Shown in pieces: positions 38,242 through 47,213 of a stretch of 64,000 nt of DNA. The number at the start of each line of letters is the position of its first letter. The first letter of the stretch is position 1. Below the pieces are notes generated by a model, which worked only from the letters and a program-made list of their open reading frames with translations, had not been told where the DNA came from and did no database searches. This DNA comes from Methanococcus voltae PS (GTDB lineage: Archaea > AGJL01 > Methanococci > Methanococcales > Methanococcaceae), in assembly GCF_024807035.1 (NCBI RefSeq), contig NZ_JANUCQ010000001.1:124001-188000 (forward strand), in the 5' to 3' direction. Both the position numbers and the translations under genes were made by a program.

Positions 38242-38721
38242 ATGACAATTAAATCTAAATATAAGCCCGATAATAATTCAAAAAAAATATTTGGTAGAAA
38301 ATTTAGGAGAACCAAAGGTCAAATATCCATGGAATTTTCAATATTGTTTTTGGCTTTATTGGCATCTGTTGTAGTGGCAACTATAATTCCAGGTTTATTT
38401 GGGTTAGATAAGACCACAGAAGTTGCTAAAGCTAGTTTAGCACACGGTAGTTTGTCAAATCTAAAATCAAATATTCATATGATAGCTAGTCTTGATGAAG
38501 GTTCTTATAAATTAGTACGGGTAAAATCTCCAGCTGACTCAACTTGGAACTTTGCAACGCGTAATATTTCTGTTTCAGGGGATGGTTATGAGGTAAGTGC
38601 AAGTTTGGACACAGATATAGAAATGCTCAATAGCAATTCTTTTCATGTAAACACCTCTAAATTGTTATCTTTCAAACTTTTAAATGACGATAACAAAGTA
38701 AAGATTGAATTAATACCTTAA
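38242..38721 (+). CDS. epdB: Type IV-like pilin with class III signal peptide (EpdB-like)
   Basis: A 159-aa prepilin with a long basic leader ending TKG26 before QISMEF, followed by the hydrophobic helix SILFLALLASVVVATII. Cleavage by EppA after G26 leaves about 133 residues. The mature region is Ser/Asn-rich (SNLKSNIHMIASLDEGSYK). ATG follows GAGAGGATAAT. Symbol assigned from locus order and motif. Confidence 0.82.
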   Translation: MTIKSKYKPDNNSKKIFGRKFRRTKGQISMEFSILFLALLASVVVATIIPGLFGLDKTTEVAKASLAHGSLSNLKSNIHMIASLDEGSYKLVRVKSPADSTWNFATRNISVSGDGYEVSASLDTDIEMLNSNSFHVNTSKLLSFKLLNDDNKVKIELIP

Positions 38722-38752
38722 ATCTAATTTAAAATTATTTCTTTTTTAATAC

Positions 38753-38960
38753 ATTCAACATATTCAACATATTCAACATTTGATTATACTTAATCCATAA
38801 AATTATATATTTTTTCGAATATATTTAATATTATAAAGTAGAGAATTAGTTATGAGAATAACATATTAAAACAATTTAAAACAATTTTAAAATCATTACT
38901 TTAATTATTCCATATGGTCAAGATACTCAACATATTCAAAATATTCAAAATATTTAACAT
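38753..38960. repeat. 9-bp repeat blocks at both ends of the epdB-epdC gap
   Basis: Three perfect ATTCAACAT units at 38753-38779 and four degenerate units (ACTCAACAT, ATTCAAAAT twice, ATTTAACAT) at 38925-38960, all in the same orientation. They bracket the 291-bp non-coding gap before epdC. Confidence 0.8.
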
Positions 38961-39012
38961 TATGAACCAACATTTTAAATTTTAAAATTTCTGCGGTTAA
39001 AAAGTCGATACT

Positions 39013-39447
39013 ATGAAAATAGGTAGTTTTAAAACAAATAGGGGGCAAATTGCTTATGATTTTTTAATAGCTATGCTGTTAATCATCATAACATTTTCAA
39101 TAATTGGAAATATTGTTATAAATACTGCAAATGAATTTAAAAAGGCAGAAATAGTTAATTCAGCAGATGCAGTGCTTAATATATTTGAGAATACTGCTAT
39201 AGTGGCTTATAATAAAGATGTAATACTAAATTCAAGTTTTGATAGGATATACGGAAAAAACTACGATATATTTTATGCAAATAAGGTAATACACGTCAAA
39301 AGTAAAACAACTATAACATTTTATAAAAATGGTACTAAAGTTATGACTAAAAATGCCGAATTATCGGGTATAGATATGGGAAACTCTTTAAAAGTAGTTG
39401 TTGATGATTTTTACGTTTCAAAAGAGTTAAACGTAGAATTGGCGTAA
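39013..39447 (+). CDS. epdC: Pilin-like protein with Asp in place of Glu at +5 (EpdC-like)
   Basis: A 144-aa protein with a short leader, NRG11 before QIAYDF, then the hydrophobic helix LIAMLLIIITFSIIG. The residue at +5 is Asp rather than the usual Glu. The mature part (about 133 aa) is beta-rich. No strong ribosome site is seen before the ATG, so translation may depend on the upstream gene or a weak site. Order supports EpdC. Confidence 0.75.
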   Translation: MKIGSFKTNRGQIAYDFLIAMLLIIITFSIIGNIVINTANEFKKAEIVNSADAVLNIFENTAIVAYNKDVILNSSFDRIYGKNYDIFYANKVIHVKSKTTITFYKNGTKVMTKNAELSGIDMGNSLKVVVDDFYVSKELNVELA

Positions 39448-39618
39448 GATAATACAGTTAATGTTAGTAGTTTAATAGCAATTATAACACGTATAATAAT
39501 ATCACTCATATTATAATACTAATATTGATAATTAAATATTTTTAATTAAATATTTTAAAACTATTAAATACGCAAATATTATATTTAATGCGATATTAGA
39601 ACTTTTGAAAGGTAAATT

Positions 39619-40527
39619 ATGAAGATTATTAAAAAAAGTAAAATTTTAGCAAAATTAGAGGGCATAGCTAAAAATTCTGACCAATTTAAATTCAGAGGTC
39701 AAAATATATTAACTCGTAAATTGCGGTCAAAAAAAGGTTATATATTTAGCTATGAAGCATTAATTGTAATTATGCTATTTTTAATCATTTTTTTCATAAT
39801 TACCTCTAATTTGTTTAATTCTTTCTTAAATGTCCAAAATGAAGTGCAGGATACTCAGGAAGTACAAAAAGTTAATTTACTTGCAGCAAAAATATACAAT
39901 GATTACGAATTTCCTTCTGATAACTACGAAGTGGATTACCATAATTTCTTAACGTCTTTAACAAGACATTATTATGATGATGAGAAAATAAAGGGTAGTT
40001 ATGACCCAAATTGTGACGATACGTATAATTATGAGTATGAATATCAATTTACTAATATATTGGTTTCAGATGTTAATTCACTGGTCATAAACAATTCGAA
40101 ACATCAAGGGGTTTTTAGTAGAAAAGTTTATAATTTTAATGGTAAAAAATTGGTACCTATCTCACTATCTAAATTAACTGGATACAAATACTACTTTACA
40201 ATGAACCAAGGTCAAATATTTTACTATAAAAATAATGACGAAGGGGCTTTGGGTAACGTTACAATACGTGCTGACGTTCCAACAAACGCCATATTTGAGA
40301 TAAACGGTGTTTTAACCAATAGAACATTATCCACTACAGACTCAAGATCTGAATTTGAAAAATTTTTAGATTATAATAATGGAAATTACTTAGAAATTAA
40401 ATTATTGAGTGTATATAATAATCCAGAAACTAATAATATTTATTTCACAGTTACAAATGATTATAATTTAGTGAATTACGGTCTTAAAATGGAGTCTAAA
40501 AATGTTACATTGAGTATAGGGGCTTAA
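39619..40527 (+). CDS. Pilin-like surface protein with modified class III signal
   Basis: A 302-aa protein with a basic N-terminus ending RSKKG40 before YIFSYEAL and the helix LIVIMLFLIIFFIITS. Instead of Q at +1 there is Tyr, and the Glu is at +6. A mature part of 262 residues is far larger than EpdA-C and rich in Tyr and Asn. It may be a minor pilin or adhesin cut by EppA, but cleavage is uncertain. ATG follows AAAGGTAAATT. Confidence 0.62.
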   Translation: MKIIKKSKILAKLEGIAKNSDQFKFRGQNILTRKLRSKKGYIFSYEALIVIMLFLIIFFIITSNLFNSFLNVQNEVQDTQEVQKVNLLAAKIYNDYEFPSDNYEVDYHNFLTSLTRHYYDDEKIKGSYDPNCDDTYNYEYEYQFTNILVSDVNSLVINNSKHQGVFSRKVYNFNGKKLVPISLSKLTGYKYYFTMNQGQIFYYKNNDEGALGNVTIRADVPTNAIFEINGVLTNRTLSTTDSRSEFEKFLDYNNGNYLEIKLLSVYNNPETNNIYFTVTNDYNLVNYGLKMESKNVTLSIGA

Positions 40528-40563
40528 TTTGATTAAATCATTTTTTATATAATTTATAAAATT

Positions 40564-41175
40564 ATGTTTATTAAAGAGAAATATATCCATATAAATTATA
40601 AAAAAGGTAATAAAGATACTATCGGTGATTTAAGTATGATATTTGATTACGATGTTCTTTTTGCAATTTTAATTTTAATTGTGGGAACATCTATTTACAC
40701 TGTTGCAGTATTTGAAGATACAGAAGGATACACTGAAGCAGTAGAATTCAATGTTTTAAACAATAAAGCAATATCTACCATGGAATCATTATTATCTGAA
40801 GGTACTTTGGAAAATGTGATAGTGTTGCTTAATACAGATATTGAATCGTCAATAATTGATTTGTATTTGGATAGTCGGATAAATTATGATAATTATAATT
40901 TGGTGATTGGTAATTACAGCTATTCAAAAGGCACCATAAACGAAAATTTTGCAATAGTTCACACAATTGTCCAAATGAATCGTTCAAGCGGTTGGTATGT
41001 AATATATTGGAATACACAGTCCGGCTCTAAGAATGTAAATACAATGGGTCCATTTTCTGATGAGGATACTGCGTTTAAAGCATCTGATTCCATATCTGCA
41101 GACCGTAAGAAAGTATTGTATTATCATAAATCAGGATTGCCTGTAAACGCATCTTTAACCCTATATACCAAATAA
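40564..41175 (+). CDS. Pilin-like membrane protein with degenerate signal
   Basis: A 203-aa protein with KDTIG21 before DLSMIF and a helix VLFAILILIVGTSIYTVAVF. The segment G-D-L-S-M-I-F aligns with G-Q-I-S-M-E-F of EpdB, but Gln and Glu are lost, so peptidase processing is doubtful. A second possible start, ATG 40636, has GGTGAT upstream and would remove the leader entirely; the first ATG lacks a ribosome site. The two starts give different topologies. Confidence 0.58.
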   Translation: MFIKEKYIHINYKKGNKDTIGDLSMIFDYDVLFAILILIVGTSIYTVAVFEDTEGYTEAVEFNVLNNKAISTMESLLSEGTLENVIVLLNTDIESSIIDLYLDSRINYDNYNLVIGNYSYSKGTINENFAIVHTIVQMNRSSGWYVIYWNTQSGSKNVNTMGPFSDEDTAFKASDSISADRKKVLYYHKSGLPVNASLTLYTK

Positions 41176-41404
41176 ATACTAAATAACTATTAAATAATTA
41201 ATTAAATAACTAATAAACAAATTTAAATAGCCTATTTATTTAATATATATATCTGAAGTATTTTAAAATTATAAGTTTCATTTGTTAATACTTTTTAATT
41301 TTAACTTTATAATTACTTTTAATTCGTAAAACATGAATTATTTAAAATTCAAAATAATAAAAGAATAGGTATATAAGAATATAAGAAGATAATGTCGTGA
41401 TATT

Positions 41405-43207
41405 ATGTATCTTTCCCACTCTACAACAACTCTAGTACTTTTGATAATGCTATTCGGCGTTATTTCGTTTACAATGTTGGATACGTATAAAAATAGTGCT
41501 TTAGAGGAAGCTAGTGCCAATACTTTGGGTCTTAAGGCGGATTCTTTAGAAATAATGGTTTCTAATTCAATACCCAAGGTTTTTAACAAAGTCTTAAATG
41601 ATGCAGAATTCCAGGTTATAAATAGCCATAATTCGGGTAGTGACAGCCCATTTTTTGATAATACGGATAGTGTGTTAAATTATCTGGATAGTCGTACAGA
41701 AACCGAGGTTCATAATAATTTAGAATCCGTAAAAACTGCTTATGAGGATTCAGGTTATGATTTAGATTATAATTTTGAAGTAACAAATATTTCAATGGTG
41801 AATGGATTTACATTCAATTTAGAATATACCTTAGATTACAATTTATCAAAATCTGGGGCTTTGAGAAGTAAATCTTACGAAGATTCAAAAAATGTAACTG
41901 TTAAGACAATAATTAGCGCTTATCATTATGTAATGAGTGATAAAAAAGACTCTTTGTATATTAAAAATCCAAATGCTCAGGATTTAGAGAATTTCCCAGT
42001 ATTTATCGTATTAAATAACTCTAATTATAACTTTGATAAGAATAATAATGGTGAAGGGTTAGACTTTTATCATAATGGTGTAAAATTAAATTACTGGGTT
42101 GAATATTGGAATTCATCATCACTAAGACCTAAGGCGTTTGTATGGTTAAAAATGAATTTAAGTGCGAATTCTGTTCAACAGGTGGACATTCATTACGAAG
42201 GTACTGGAATATCTGATGGTAAAAATGTTTTTACCATGTTTGATGATTTTGAAAGTAGTGACGATACAATATTTAAAAAATATATATTTGAAGATAATGA
42301 CGAGTGGGATTACGATACTAGCACAAGTCCATTTTCCAATCCATTATACAATAACAATATGACATATTCACTTGCAGATTACCAGCCTCCGCGGATGATT
42401 ACTTATGATACGCTAAATTCAGTTACAACTGATAATATATATCATCCAACACAGGGAAGACCCTATATTGCAGAAGTGGATTTAAAAGGTAAAGAGGATG
42501 GTTATTCGTCACCGCAAATGTTAATGGGTTTTTATGGAGATTATAATGGTGCTTACGAATTAGGTTATTATACTGCCGAATTAGGCGGCTCTCGTGATTA
42601 CATATACTACTTTACCACCAATAATTTCTATGGAGATATACCATTGAATGAAGATTATTTAATTATTGGGGAGTATTATGAACAATACTACTATAGTTAT
42701 CTTGCAGATAGTTATATTTTACACAATGATAAAGACTGGATAGGTGTCGATTCAGGATATAGTCCTTCTAGTGACAGGTGGTATCGACTTAAAGTGGTAT
42801 TGGATCACGTTATGGGCGATACGAGGGTACAAGTGGCTACGTTAGATGATTACATTTATTACAATAATAAAATATATCATAATTATTGGCGATATGGAAC
42901 ATATCGGCCTAGAGATTCTTATTTCATATTGGGAAGTTCAAACGGAGATAACTTAAATAACCCTGAACTTTACTACGATAACTTTAGAGTAAGGAAATAT
43001 GCACAATTTGACCCCTATGTTTCAGGAAGTACACTAGGAAATAACTTAATTTATATTTCGCCACCAACTTCTTCGGATAAATATGAAATAGGCGGTTCAA
43101 ATGCAGTATTTGTGGAAAATCCAACAAGTCCTTCAATAGTAGATATGTTAACGGGTTTAAATAATTCAAATTGGGGTTATGGAATTACAGTATCTTCTTA
43201 TTTATAA
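41405..43207 (+). CDS. Large surface protein with DUF2341 domain, last gene of pilus locus
   Basis: A 600-aa protein with an uncharged hydrophobic N-terminus (TTLVLLIMLFGVISFTML) and no KGQ motif. Residues about 185-300 match DUF2341 (LYIKNPNAQDLENFPVFI ... FVWLKMNLS ... VFTMFDDFE), a domain of archaeal surface proteins, and the Tyr/Asp-rich C-terminal 300 residues are beta-rich, like a lectin-type sandwich. It may be the tip or adhesive component. GTGATATT precedes the ATG. Confidence 0.68.
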   Translation: MYLSHSTTTLVLLIMLFGVISFTMLDTYKNSALEEASANTLGLKADSLEIMVSNSIPKVFNKVLNDAEFQVINSHNSGSDSPFFDNTDSVLNYLDSRTETEVHNNLESVKTAYEDSGYDLDYNFEVTNISMVNGFTFNLEYTLDYNLSKSGALRSKSYEDSKNVTVKTIISAYHYVMSDKKDSLYIKNPNAQDLENFPVFIVLNNSNYNFDKNNNGEGLDFYHNGVKLNYWVEYWNSSSLRPKAFVWLKMNLSANSVQQVDIHYEGTGISDGKNVFTMFDDFESSDDTIFKKYIFEDNDEWDYDTSTSPFSNPLYNNNMTYSLADYQPPRMITYDTLNSVTTDNIYHPTQGRPYIAEVDLKGKEDGYSSPQMLMGFYGDYNGAYELGYYTAELGGSRDYIYYFTTNNFYGDIPLNEDYLIIGEYYEQYYYSYLADSYILHNDKDWIGVDSGYSPSSDRWYRLKVVLDHVMGDTRVQVATLDDYIYYNNKIYHNYWRYGTYRPRDSYFILGSSNGDNLNNPELYYDNFRVRKYAQFDPYVSGSTLGNNLIYISPPTSSDKYEIGGSNAVFVENPTSPSIVDMLTGLNNSNWGYGITVSSYL

Positions 43208-43209
43208 TC

Positions 43210-43275
43210 CCATGTAATTTATTTTTATTATTTTTAGTATTTTTTCAATTTTTTATACACTTAATACTATTTTTA
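43210..43275 (+). terminator. T-rich end of the pilus transcript
   Basis: Directly after the stop at 43207 comes ATTTATTTTTATTATTTTTAG followed by further oligo-T runs, the usual shape of a Methanococcus terminator. The opposing transcript for mptD ends from the other side. Confidence 0.5.
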
Positions 43276-43392
43276 GATTTAATATCATTTCTTTTAATTA
43301 ATTTTAAATTAAGATTTTTAAACTAGTATAAATTTTAAAATATCATAAAAAGAGAAAAAAGTAAGTATAATTTAGTTAAAAAGTAGTTAAAT

Positions 43393-43770
43393 TTAATCTT
43401 CGACATACATTAACGGATAATTTAATTCAGGTATGTAGTTTAATCTTATTTTGTATTCTTTTTCTTTTCCCACAATTAGTGTAACATCTAACATTTCACC
43501 AGTTAGTGATACGTAATCATTTTCTGCAATTTCTAAGTTTATGTTTATAAGAGCCTTTTTTATGAAAGGTTGGTTTTCCATAGCGCTCTTTATAGCCTCT
43601 TCTAAACACCCCTTTGAATTCATGCTTATTGGAGTCCCTACAAATTGGTGGAATAAAGCACCCATGGAAATACCGCCTTCAAATACTGCCCTTTCTTTTT
43701 CAGTTAAATTTTTAAAGTAACTATCGAATATATCATCCTGTTCTAATCTTTTTTCGTTTAAATTATCCAT
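43393..43770 (-). CDS. mptD: Archaeal dihydroneopterin aldolase MptD
   Basis: A 125-aa protein with FEGGISMGALFHQFVGTPI (about residues 28-46), the signature of the archaeal 7,8-dihydroneopterin aldolase family, which makes 6-hydroxymethyl-dihydropterin for tetrahydromethanopterin. The frame extends upstream to 43809, but GGTGTGTTT precedes the ATG at 43770. The start lies 39 bp after the DHH gene stop, so the two are probably co-transcribed. Confidence 0.88.
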   Translation of the reverse strand: MDNLNEKRLEQDDIFDSYFKNLTEKERAVFEGGISMGALFHQFVGTPISMNSKGCLEEAIKSAMENQPFIKKALININLEIAENDYVSLTGEMLDVTLIVGKEKEYKIRLNYIPELNYPLMYVED

Positions 43771-43809
43771 AAACACACCATATTTTATCTGTATTTTACT
43801 AATTAACAA

Positions 43810-44880
43810 TTATTCATTAGAGTTTAATTTTTCTTTGATAGTATCTATACAAATTTTAATTATTTTAGAAACTGCTTCATCCTTTGAAGTAGTTTTATCC
43901 CAATTAGCGTTTAAACCGGCAGCTTCTGCATGCCCTCCGCCTTGACCATTTATTTTATGAGCTACTTCTTCCATTAGTTCACCCATATGGAGTTTTTTAG
44001 AAACTGATTTTCTACAACGTGAGCTTATTCGTATTTGCCTATCTCTCTTTCGAACCGCTGTAACTAAGGCTAAATCTGCACCGATACTGACCGCAGTTTT
44101 TGCGCAAGAGGCTTCATATGAACTAGCATTTGAAATGGTAACTATTAATCCGTTTATTTCTTCAATCTGCATTCTACTACATGCTTTTAAATGTGCAATT
44201 CTTTTCCCTTTTTCGCTTTCTTGACTTAAAAGATAGAGTATTCTCTGAAAATTTAAGTCTTTAATCAACCAGGTAATCATTTTAAAGGTTTCTTCGCTAG
44301 CAAGTTTTAAATGTTTTGTATCGTAAGCTATACCACAAAGTAAAGCAGTTCTAACACTTTTTGGAGGAAACAAATTAATATCTTTAAGTATTCGTGTAAC
44401 CATTTCACAAGTGGATGTAGATTCTTCATTAACTATTAAAAAATCGCATTTTGTAGACAGTTCCGTTTTTTTGTGATGGTCAACCATGGCAAGAAATGAC
44501 TTGTATAGTTTTTCTTCATTAACGGTTATTTGGTTAATTGAAGATGTATCTACTAAAAATACTTTTTCCGGAATGTTGGGATATTCTATAATTTCGATAT
44601 CATAATTTAAGGAAGGTAATTCTTCAAGCATGTTACGTGATATCTTGCTAATTGAATTTGCTGAAATTTTGTATTTTCCAATAATTTGGCTTTTTTCATC
44701 CTTAATTTTATCTTCGACAATCTGCTTTGATTTTTTAGGTTTGTTCAAATGTTCCGCTAAAAATCTAAGGCCTATACATGCCCCTATTGCATCAGGGTCG
44801 GCATTGTGATGACATAAAAATAAAATTTCATCGGATTTTAGGCTTTCCTTTAATTTTTCAATATTGTATTTATTATTCAT
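43810..44880 (-). CDS. DHH-family phosphoesterase (NrnA-like)
   Basis: A 356-aa protein with the metal motifs HHNADPDAIGA (DxD), VDTSS and VDHHKKTE (DHH), and a C-terminal DHHA1 domain with GQGGGHAEAAG. The family cleaves short oligoribonucleotides, cyclic dinucleotides or pAp. A Lys-rich insertion sits near residues 48-70. GATGATTTT precedes the start. In related archaea a DHH gene ends the superoperon of RNA-processing and prefoldin genes, as here. Confidence 0.85.
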   Translation of the reverse strand: MNNKYNIEKLKESLKSDEILFLCHHNADPDAIGACIGLRFLAEHLNKPKKSKQIVEDKIKDEKSQIIGKYKISANSISKISRNMLEELPSLNYDIEIIEYPNIPEKVFLVDTSSINQITVNEEKLYKSFLAMVDHHKKTELSTKCDFLIVNEESTSTCEMVTRILKDINLFPPKSVRTALLCGIAYDTKHLKLASEETFKMITWLIKDLNFQRILYLLSQESEKGKRIAHLKACSRMQIEEINGLIVTISNASSYEASCAKTAVSIGADLALVTAVRKRDRQIRISSRCRKSVSKKLHMGELMEEVAHKINGQGGGHAEAAGLNANWDKTTSKDEAVSKIIKICIDTIKEKLNSNE

Positions 44881-45122
44881 AAAATCATCATCTTTTCTTT
44901 TAAATTTTATAAATTTAATTTTCCTTATTTTATATTAAAATGTAAAGTAATAATGTATTACTACGTAATTAACATTGTTAAATGTTTGTAAAATAGAATT
45001 AAATATTTGAGTAATTATTGTCAATTAATTAAAAAAATTATAGTAAAATAATAAAGATAAGAACTAATAGTTAATTATTATATTATATTCTTACCATATT
45101 TTTGAATTAGCGAGCTATTGAA

Positions 45123-45464
45123 TTATTGGGTATTTTCAAGAGCTTTTTGTAAGGTTTCTTGGAGTTCTTCATATCTTTTTTGCATTTTCTCTTCTTGCTT
45201 AGCGAATGTAGCAACTCTAATGCTTAAAGTTTCCAATTTTTCTTCTAATTCAACTTTAACTTCGTCTTTGTTTCTTTTAATTAAAATTCCGCCAGCCATT
45301 TTGAAAACTTCGTCAGATTCTGATTTTGCCATTTCTTCAATTGCTTTTTCGAATTCTTTCATTTGTGTTTCAAATTGTTGTTTTTGCATCATAATCATTT
45401 GCAATTGTTGTTGTAATTGTTGAAATTGTGCAATTTGATTTTGAACATCTGCAGGAATATCCAT
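45123..45464 (-). CDS. pfdB: Prefoldin beta subunit
   Basis: A 113-aa protein made of two coiled coils (Gln-rich [20 protein letters not shown] at the start, [18 protein letters not shown] at the end) around the beta hairpin segment [18 protein letters not shown]. It forms the hexameric chaperone with prefoldin alpha and passes nascent chains to the thermosome. GAGGATTGATA precedes the ATG. A repeat of ATATTATT units lies in its leader near 45500-45530. Confidence 0.95.
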   Translation of the reverse strand: MDIPADVQNQIAQFQQLQQQLQMIMMQKQQFETQMKEFEKAIEEMAKSESDEVFKMAGGILIKRNKDEVKVELEEKLETLSIRVATFAKQEEKMQKRYEELQETLQKALENTQ

Positions 45465-45537
45465 ATTATCAATCCTCTTTATCTTTCATTGTGTTATTAT
45501 TATATTATTATATTATTATATTATTCAAACTTTAATA

Positions 45538-45801
45538 TTATCTTTTATTTATAATTTCGTATATATTTTCAGCGGTTTTTATCCATCTAATATATGAATA
45601 AACTGAAGCTTTTAATATACTTACTTCTTCAGCACTTCCACGTATTTTTATGACATTGCCAATAATATTCATATCACATTTTGAACGAATTTGACTATCA
45701 CAATGCTCAACATATATACTATTATAAATAGTTTTAGCTATTTCAACGTCTTCAAACTTTAATTCAAGTTCAAAATATGGATTTTCGTTATTTTTTTCCA
45801 T
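45538..45801 (-). CDS. pcc1: KEOPS complex subunit Pcc1
   Basis: An 87-aa protein with the Pcc1 fold pattern: LELKFEDVEIAKTIYNSI, a central IRSKCDMNIIGNVIKIRG and a final helix ILKASVYSYIRWIKTAENI. Pcc1 dimerises KEOPS, which makes t6A37 in tRNA. The frame opens further upstream inside the Brix gene; CGTGAAATA before the ATG at 45801 and a 19-bp gap to the Brix stop favour this start. Typical superoperon neighbour. Confidence 0.85.
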   Translation of the reverse strand: MEKNNENPYFELELKFEDVEIAKTIYNSIYVEHCDSQIRSKCDMNIIGNVIKIRGSAEEVSILKASVYSYIRWIKTAENIYEIINKR

Positions 45802-45820
45802 TATTTCACGAATAATAAAT

Positions 45821-46363
45821 TTATTCTTCATCTTCAAAAATATCAAAGATTTTATGACCCGTAATTTTTAATTTAGGGCCTATGTGAGTAGTTGTGGATT
45901 CATTAACATCGTAAAAGTCTAAAAAGTATACTCCTTCACAACCTTTATTGAATTTTAATAGCGTATAATTTATGTTATCTTTTTTATTGGTATTAATAGC
46001 ATAAATTGGCTTTTTTATATTTTTAAACAAAAATTTTGTAAATAATTTTCTAAATTCTCCACAATTGTCTTCAAAATCATAAACAATACTATTTTGAATG
46101 TCTATTTTTTCAGAGATTATCTCTCTTTGTAATTTAACCGCCATAATTACTGAAAAAACCTTATTATTTTCAACATCGTATATCTTTAATTTATTGGGGT
46201 TACCCTTTAATTCTTCGATAACAATTAGATTTTTGTATTTTTCAAGTAATTCTGAAGCTGAAGTTTTACCTCGGTTAACAGTTTTTATGTTAAAAACTCT
46301 TGATAAATCATTTGCTAAACTACGAGTTCTTTGTGAAGGTTTTCTAGATGTGGTTATTATCAT
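45821..46363 (-). CDS. Brix-domain rRNA-processing protein (Imp4-like)
   Basis: A 180-aa archaeal Brix protein beginning IITTSRKPSQRTRSLANDLSR with NRGKTSASELLEKY and a late STTTHIGPKLKI segment. The family binds rRNA in ribosome assembly (eukaryotic Imp4/Rpf relatives). It lies between rpoP and pcc1 in the same order as in other euryarchaea. Start ATG at 46363 is 27 bp after the rpoP stop. Confidence 0.88.
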   Translation of the reverse strand: MIITTSRKPSQRTRSLANDLSRVFNIKTVNRGKTSASELLEKYKNLIVIEELKGNPNKLKIYDVENNKVFSVIMAVKLQREIISEKIDIQNSIVYDFEDNCGEFRKLFTKFLFKNIKKPIYAINTNKKDNINYTLLKFNKGCEGVYFLDFYDVNESTTTHIGPKLKITGHKIFDIFEDEE

Positions 46364-46389
46364 TTTACTAACCCTACTTAACCTTTTGA

Positions 46390-46530
46390 TTATCTTGCCT
46401 GAACTTTTTTAACTATTTTAGGTCTTAATTTTATCAATACTCTGTTACTACAGTGAGGACATTTAGCTTTTGAACCTATATCATCGATAGTTATTATTCT
46501 TTGGCAATTTGAGCATCTATATTCTACCAT
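46390..46530 (-). CDS. rpoP: DNA-directed RNA polymerase subunit P
   Basis: A 46-aa zinc-ribbon protein beginning MVEYRCSNCQRIITIDDIG with CPHCSNRVLIKLRPKIVKKV, that is CxxC twice. It is subunit P (Rpb12 homologue) of RNA polymerase. GGTGATAAT precedes the ATG. It is too short for many gene finders but sits exactly at its conserved place between L37Ae and Brix. Confidence 0.95.
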   Translation of the reverse strand: MVEYRCSNCQRIITIDDIGSKAKCPHCSNRVLIKLRPKIVKKVQAR

Positions 46531-46922
46531 ATTATCACCATAATCGTATATTTTTCCTATTTAATTTGAAATAATAATAAATTACAATAAATAAATTAAA
46601 ATAATTTTTAATTTTAAGTTAATTTAACTTACTTTGATTTAGTTTAACTTACTTTATTTTATCTCATGAATTTTATACATAGTAACTTAAATTATATATT
46701 TTTATTCATTTATAAATAATATATTAATACAATCATATTATCTCATTATATGGTCATATAACCAATAATATCTATAATCAATTAAAATCTAAAATAATCA
46801 TAAAATAAATTTCCATATATAATAATTTATATAATCCATATAATGGTATAAGCTTATTAAAAGTGGTTAATTACCTTTAAATCTCTAAAATTAAAATAAA
46901 ATAAGTAAGAATATTTAATAAA
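46531..46922. other. Gap between rpl37ae and rpoP
   Basis: A 392-bp A+T-rich gap without ORFs. It has a 13-bp direct repeat, TTTAACTTACTTT, at 46623-46635 and 46643-46655. The promoter of the rpoP-Brix-pcc1-prefoldin run probably lies here on the minus strand. Confidence 0.4.
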
Positions 46923-47213
46923 TTAAATTTGTTTGTTTTTACTGTCGATAACTCTTCTGATAGCTTTTGTAACAGCTTTTCCTGAACCTGTTTCAGGAGT
47001 GTAAGCTCCACCAGCTAATTTAGCATTACATTTTGAACATACCCAAATTGAGGTTCCTGCTCTTTTTAATTTAGGGAATCCACATACAGGGCATTTGTAT
47101 GCTTTTTTCTGTTTCATTTCTACGTTTCTTAATCTTACTCTGAGTTTTCTACCGTATCTTGGTCCGAATCTACCAGCTGAACCAACCTTTTTAGTGTGGC
47201 TGTATTCTACCAT
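46923..47213 (-). CDS. rpl37ae: Large ribosomal subunit protein L37Ae
   Basis: A 96-aa zinc-ribbon ribosomal protein with RFGPRYGRKLRVRLRNVE, CPVCGFPKLKRAGTSIWVC and CSKCNAKLAGGAYTPETGSG. It is a 50S component. The frame extends upstream to 47249, but GGTGATAAC sits just before the ATG at 47213. Codon use is biased. A box A (TTTATAAA, minus strand, 47299-47306) would give a leader of about 60 nt. Confidence 0.95.
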   Translation of the reverse strand: MVEYSHTKKVGSAGRFGPRYGRKLRVRLRNVEMKQKKAYKCPVCGFPKLKRAGTSIWVCSKCNAKLAGGAYTPETGSGKAVTKAIRRVIDSKNKQI

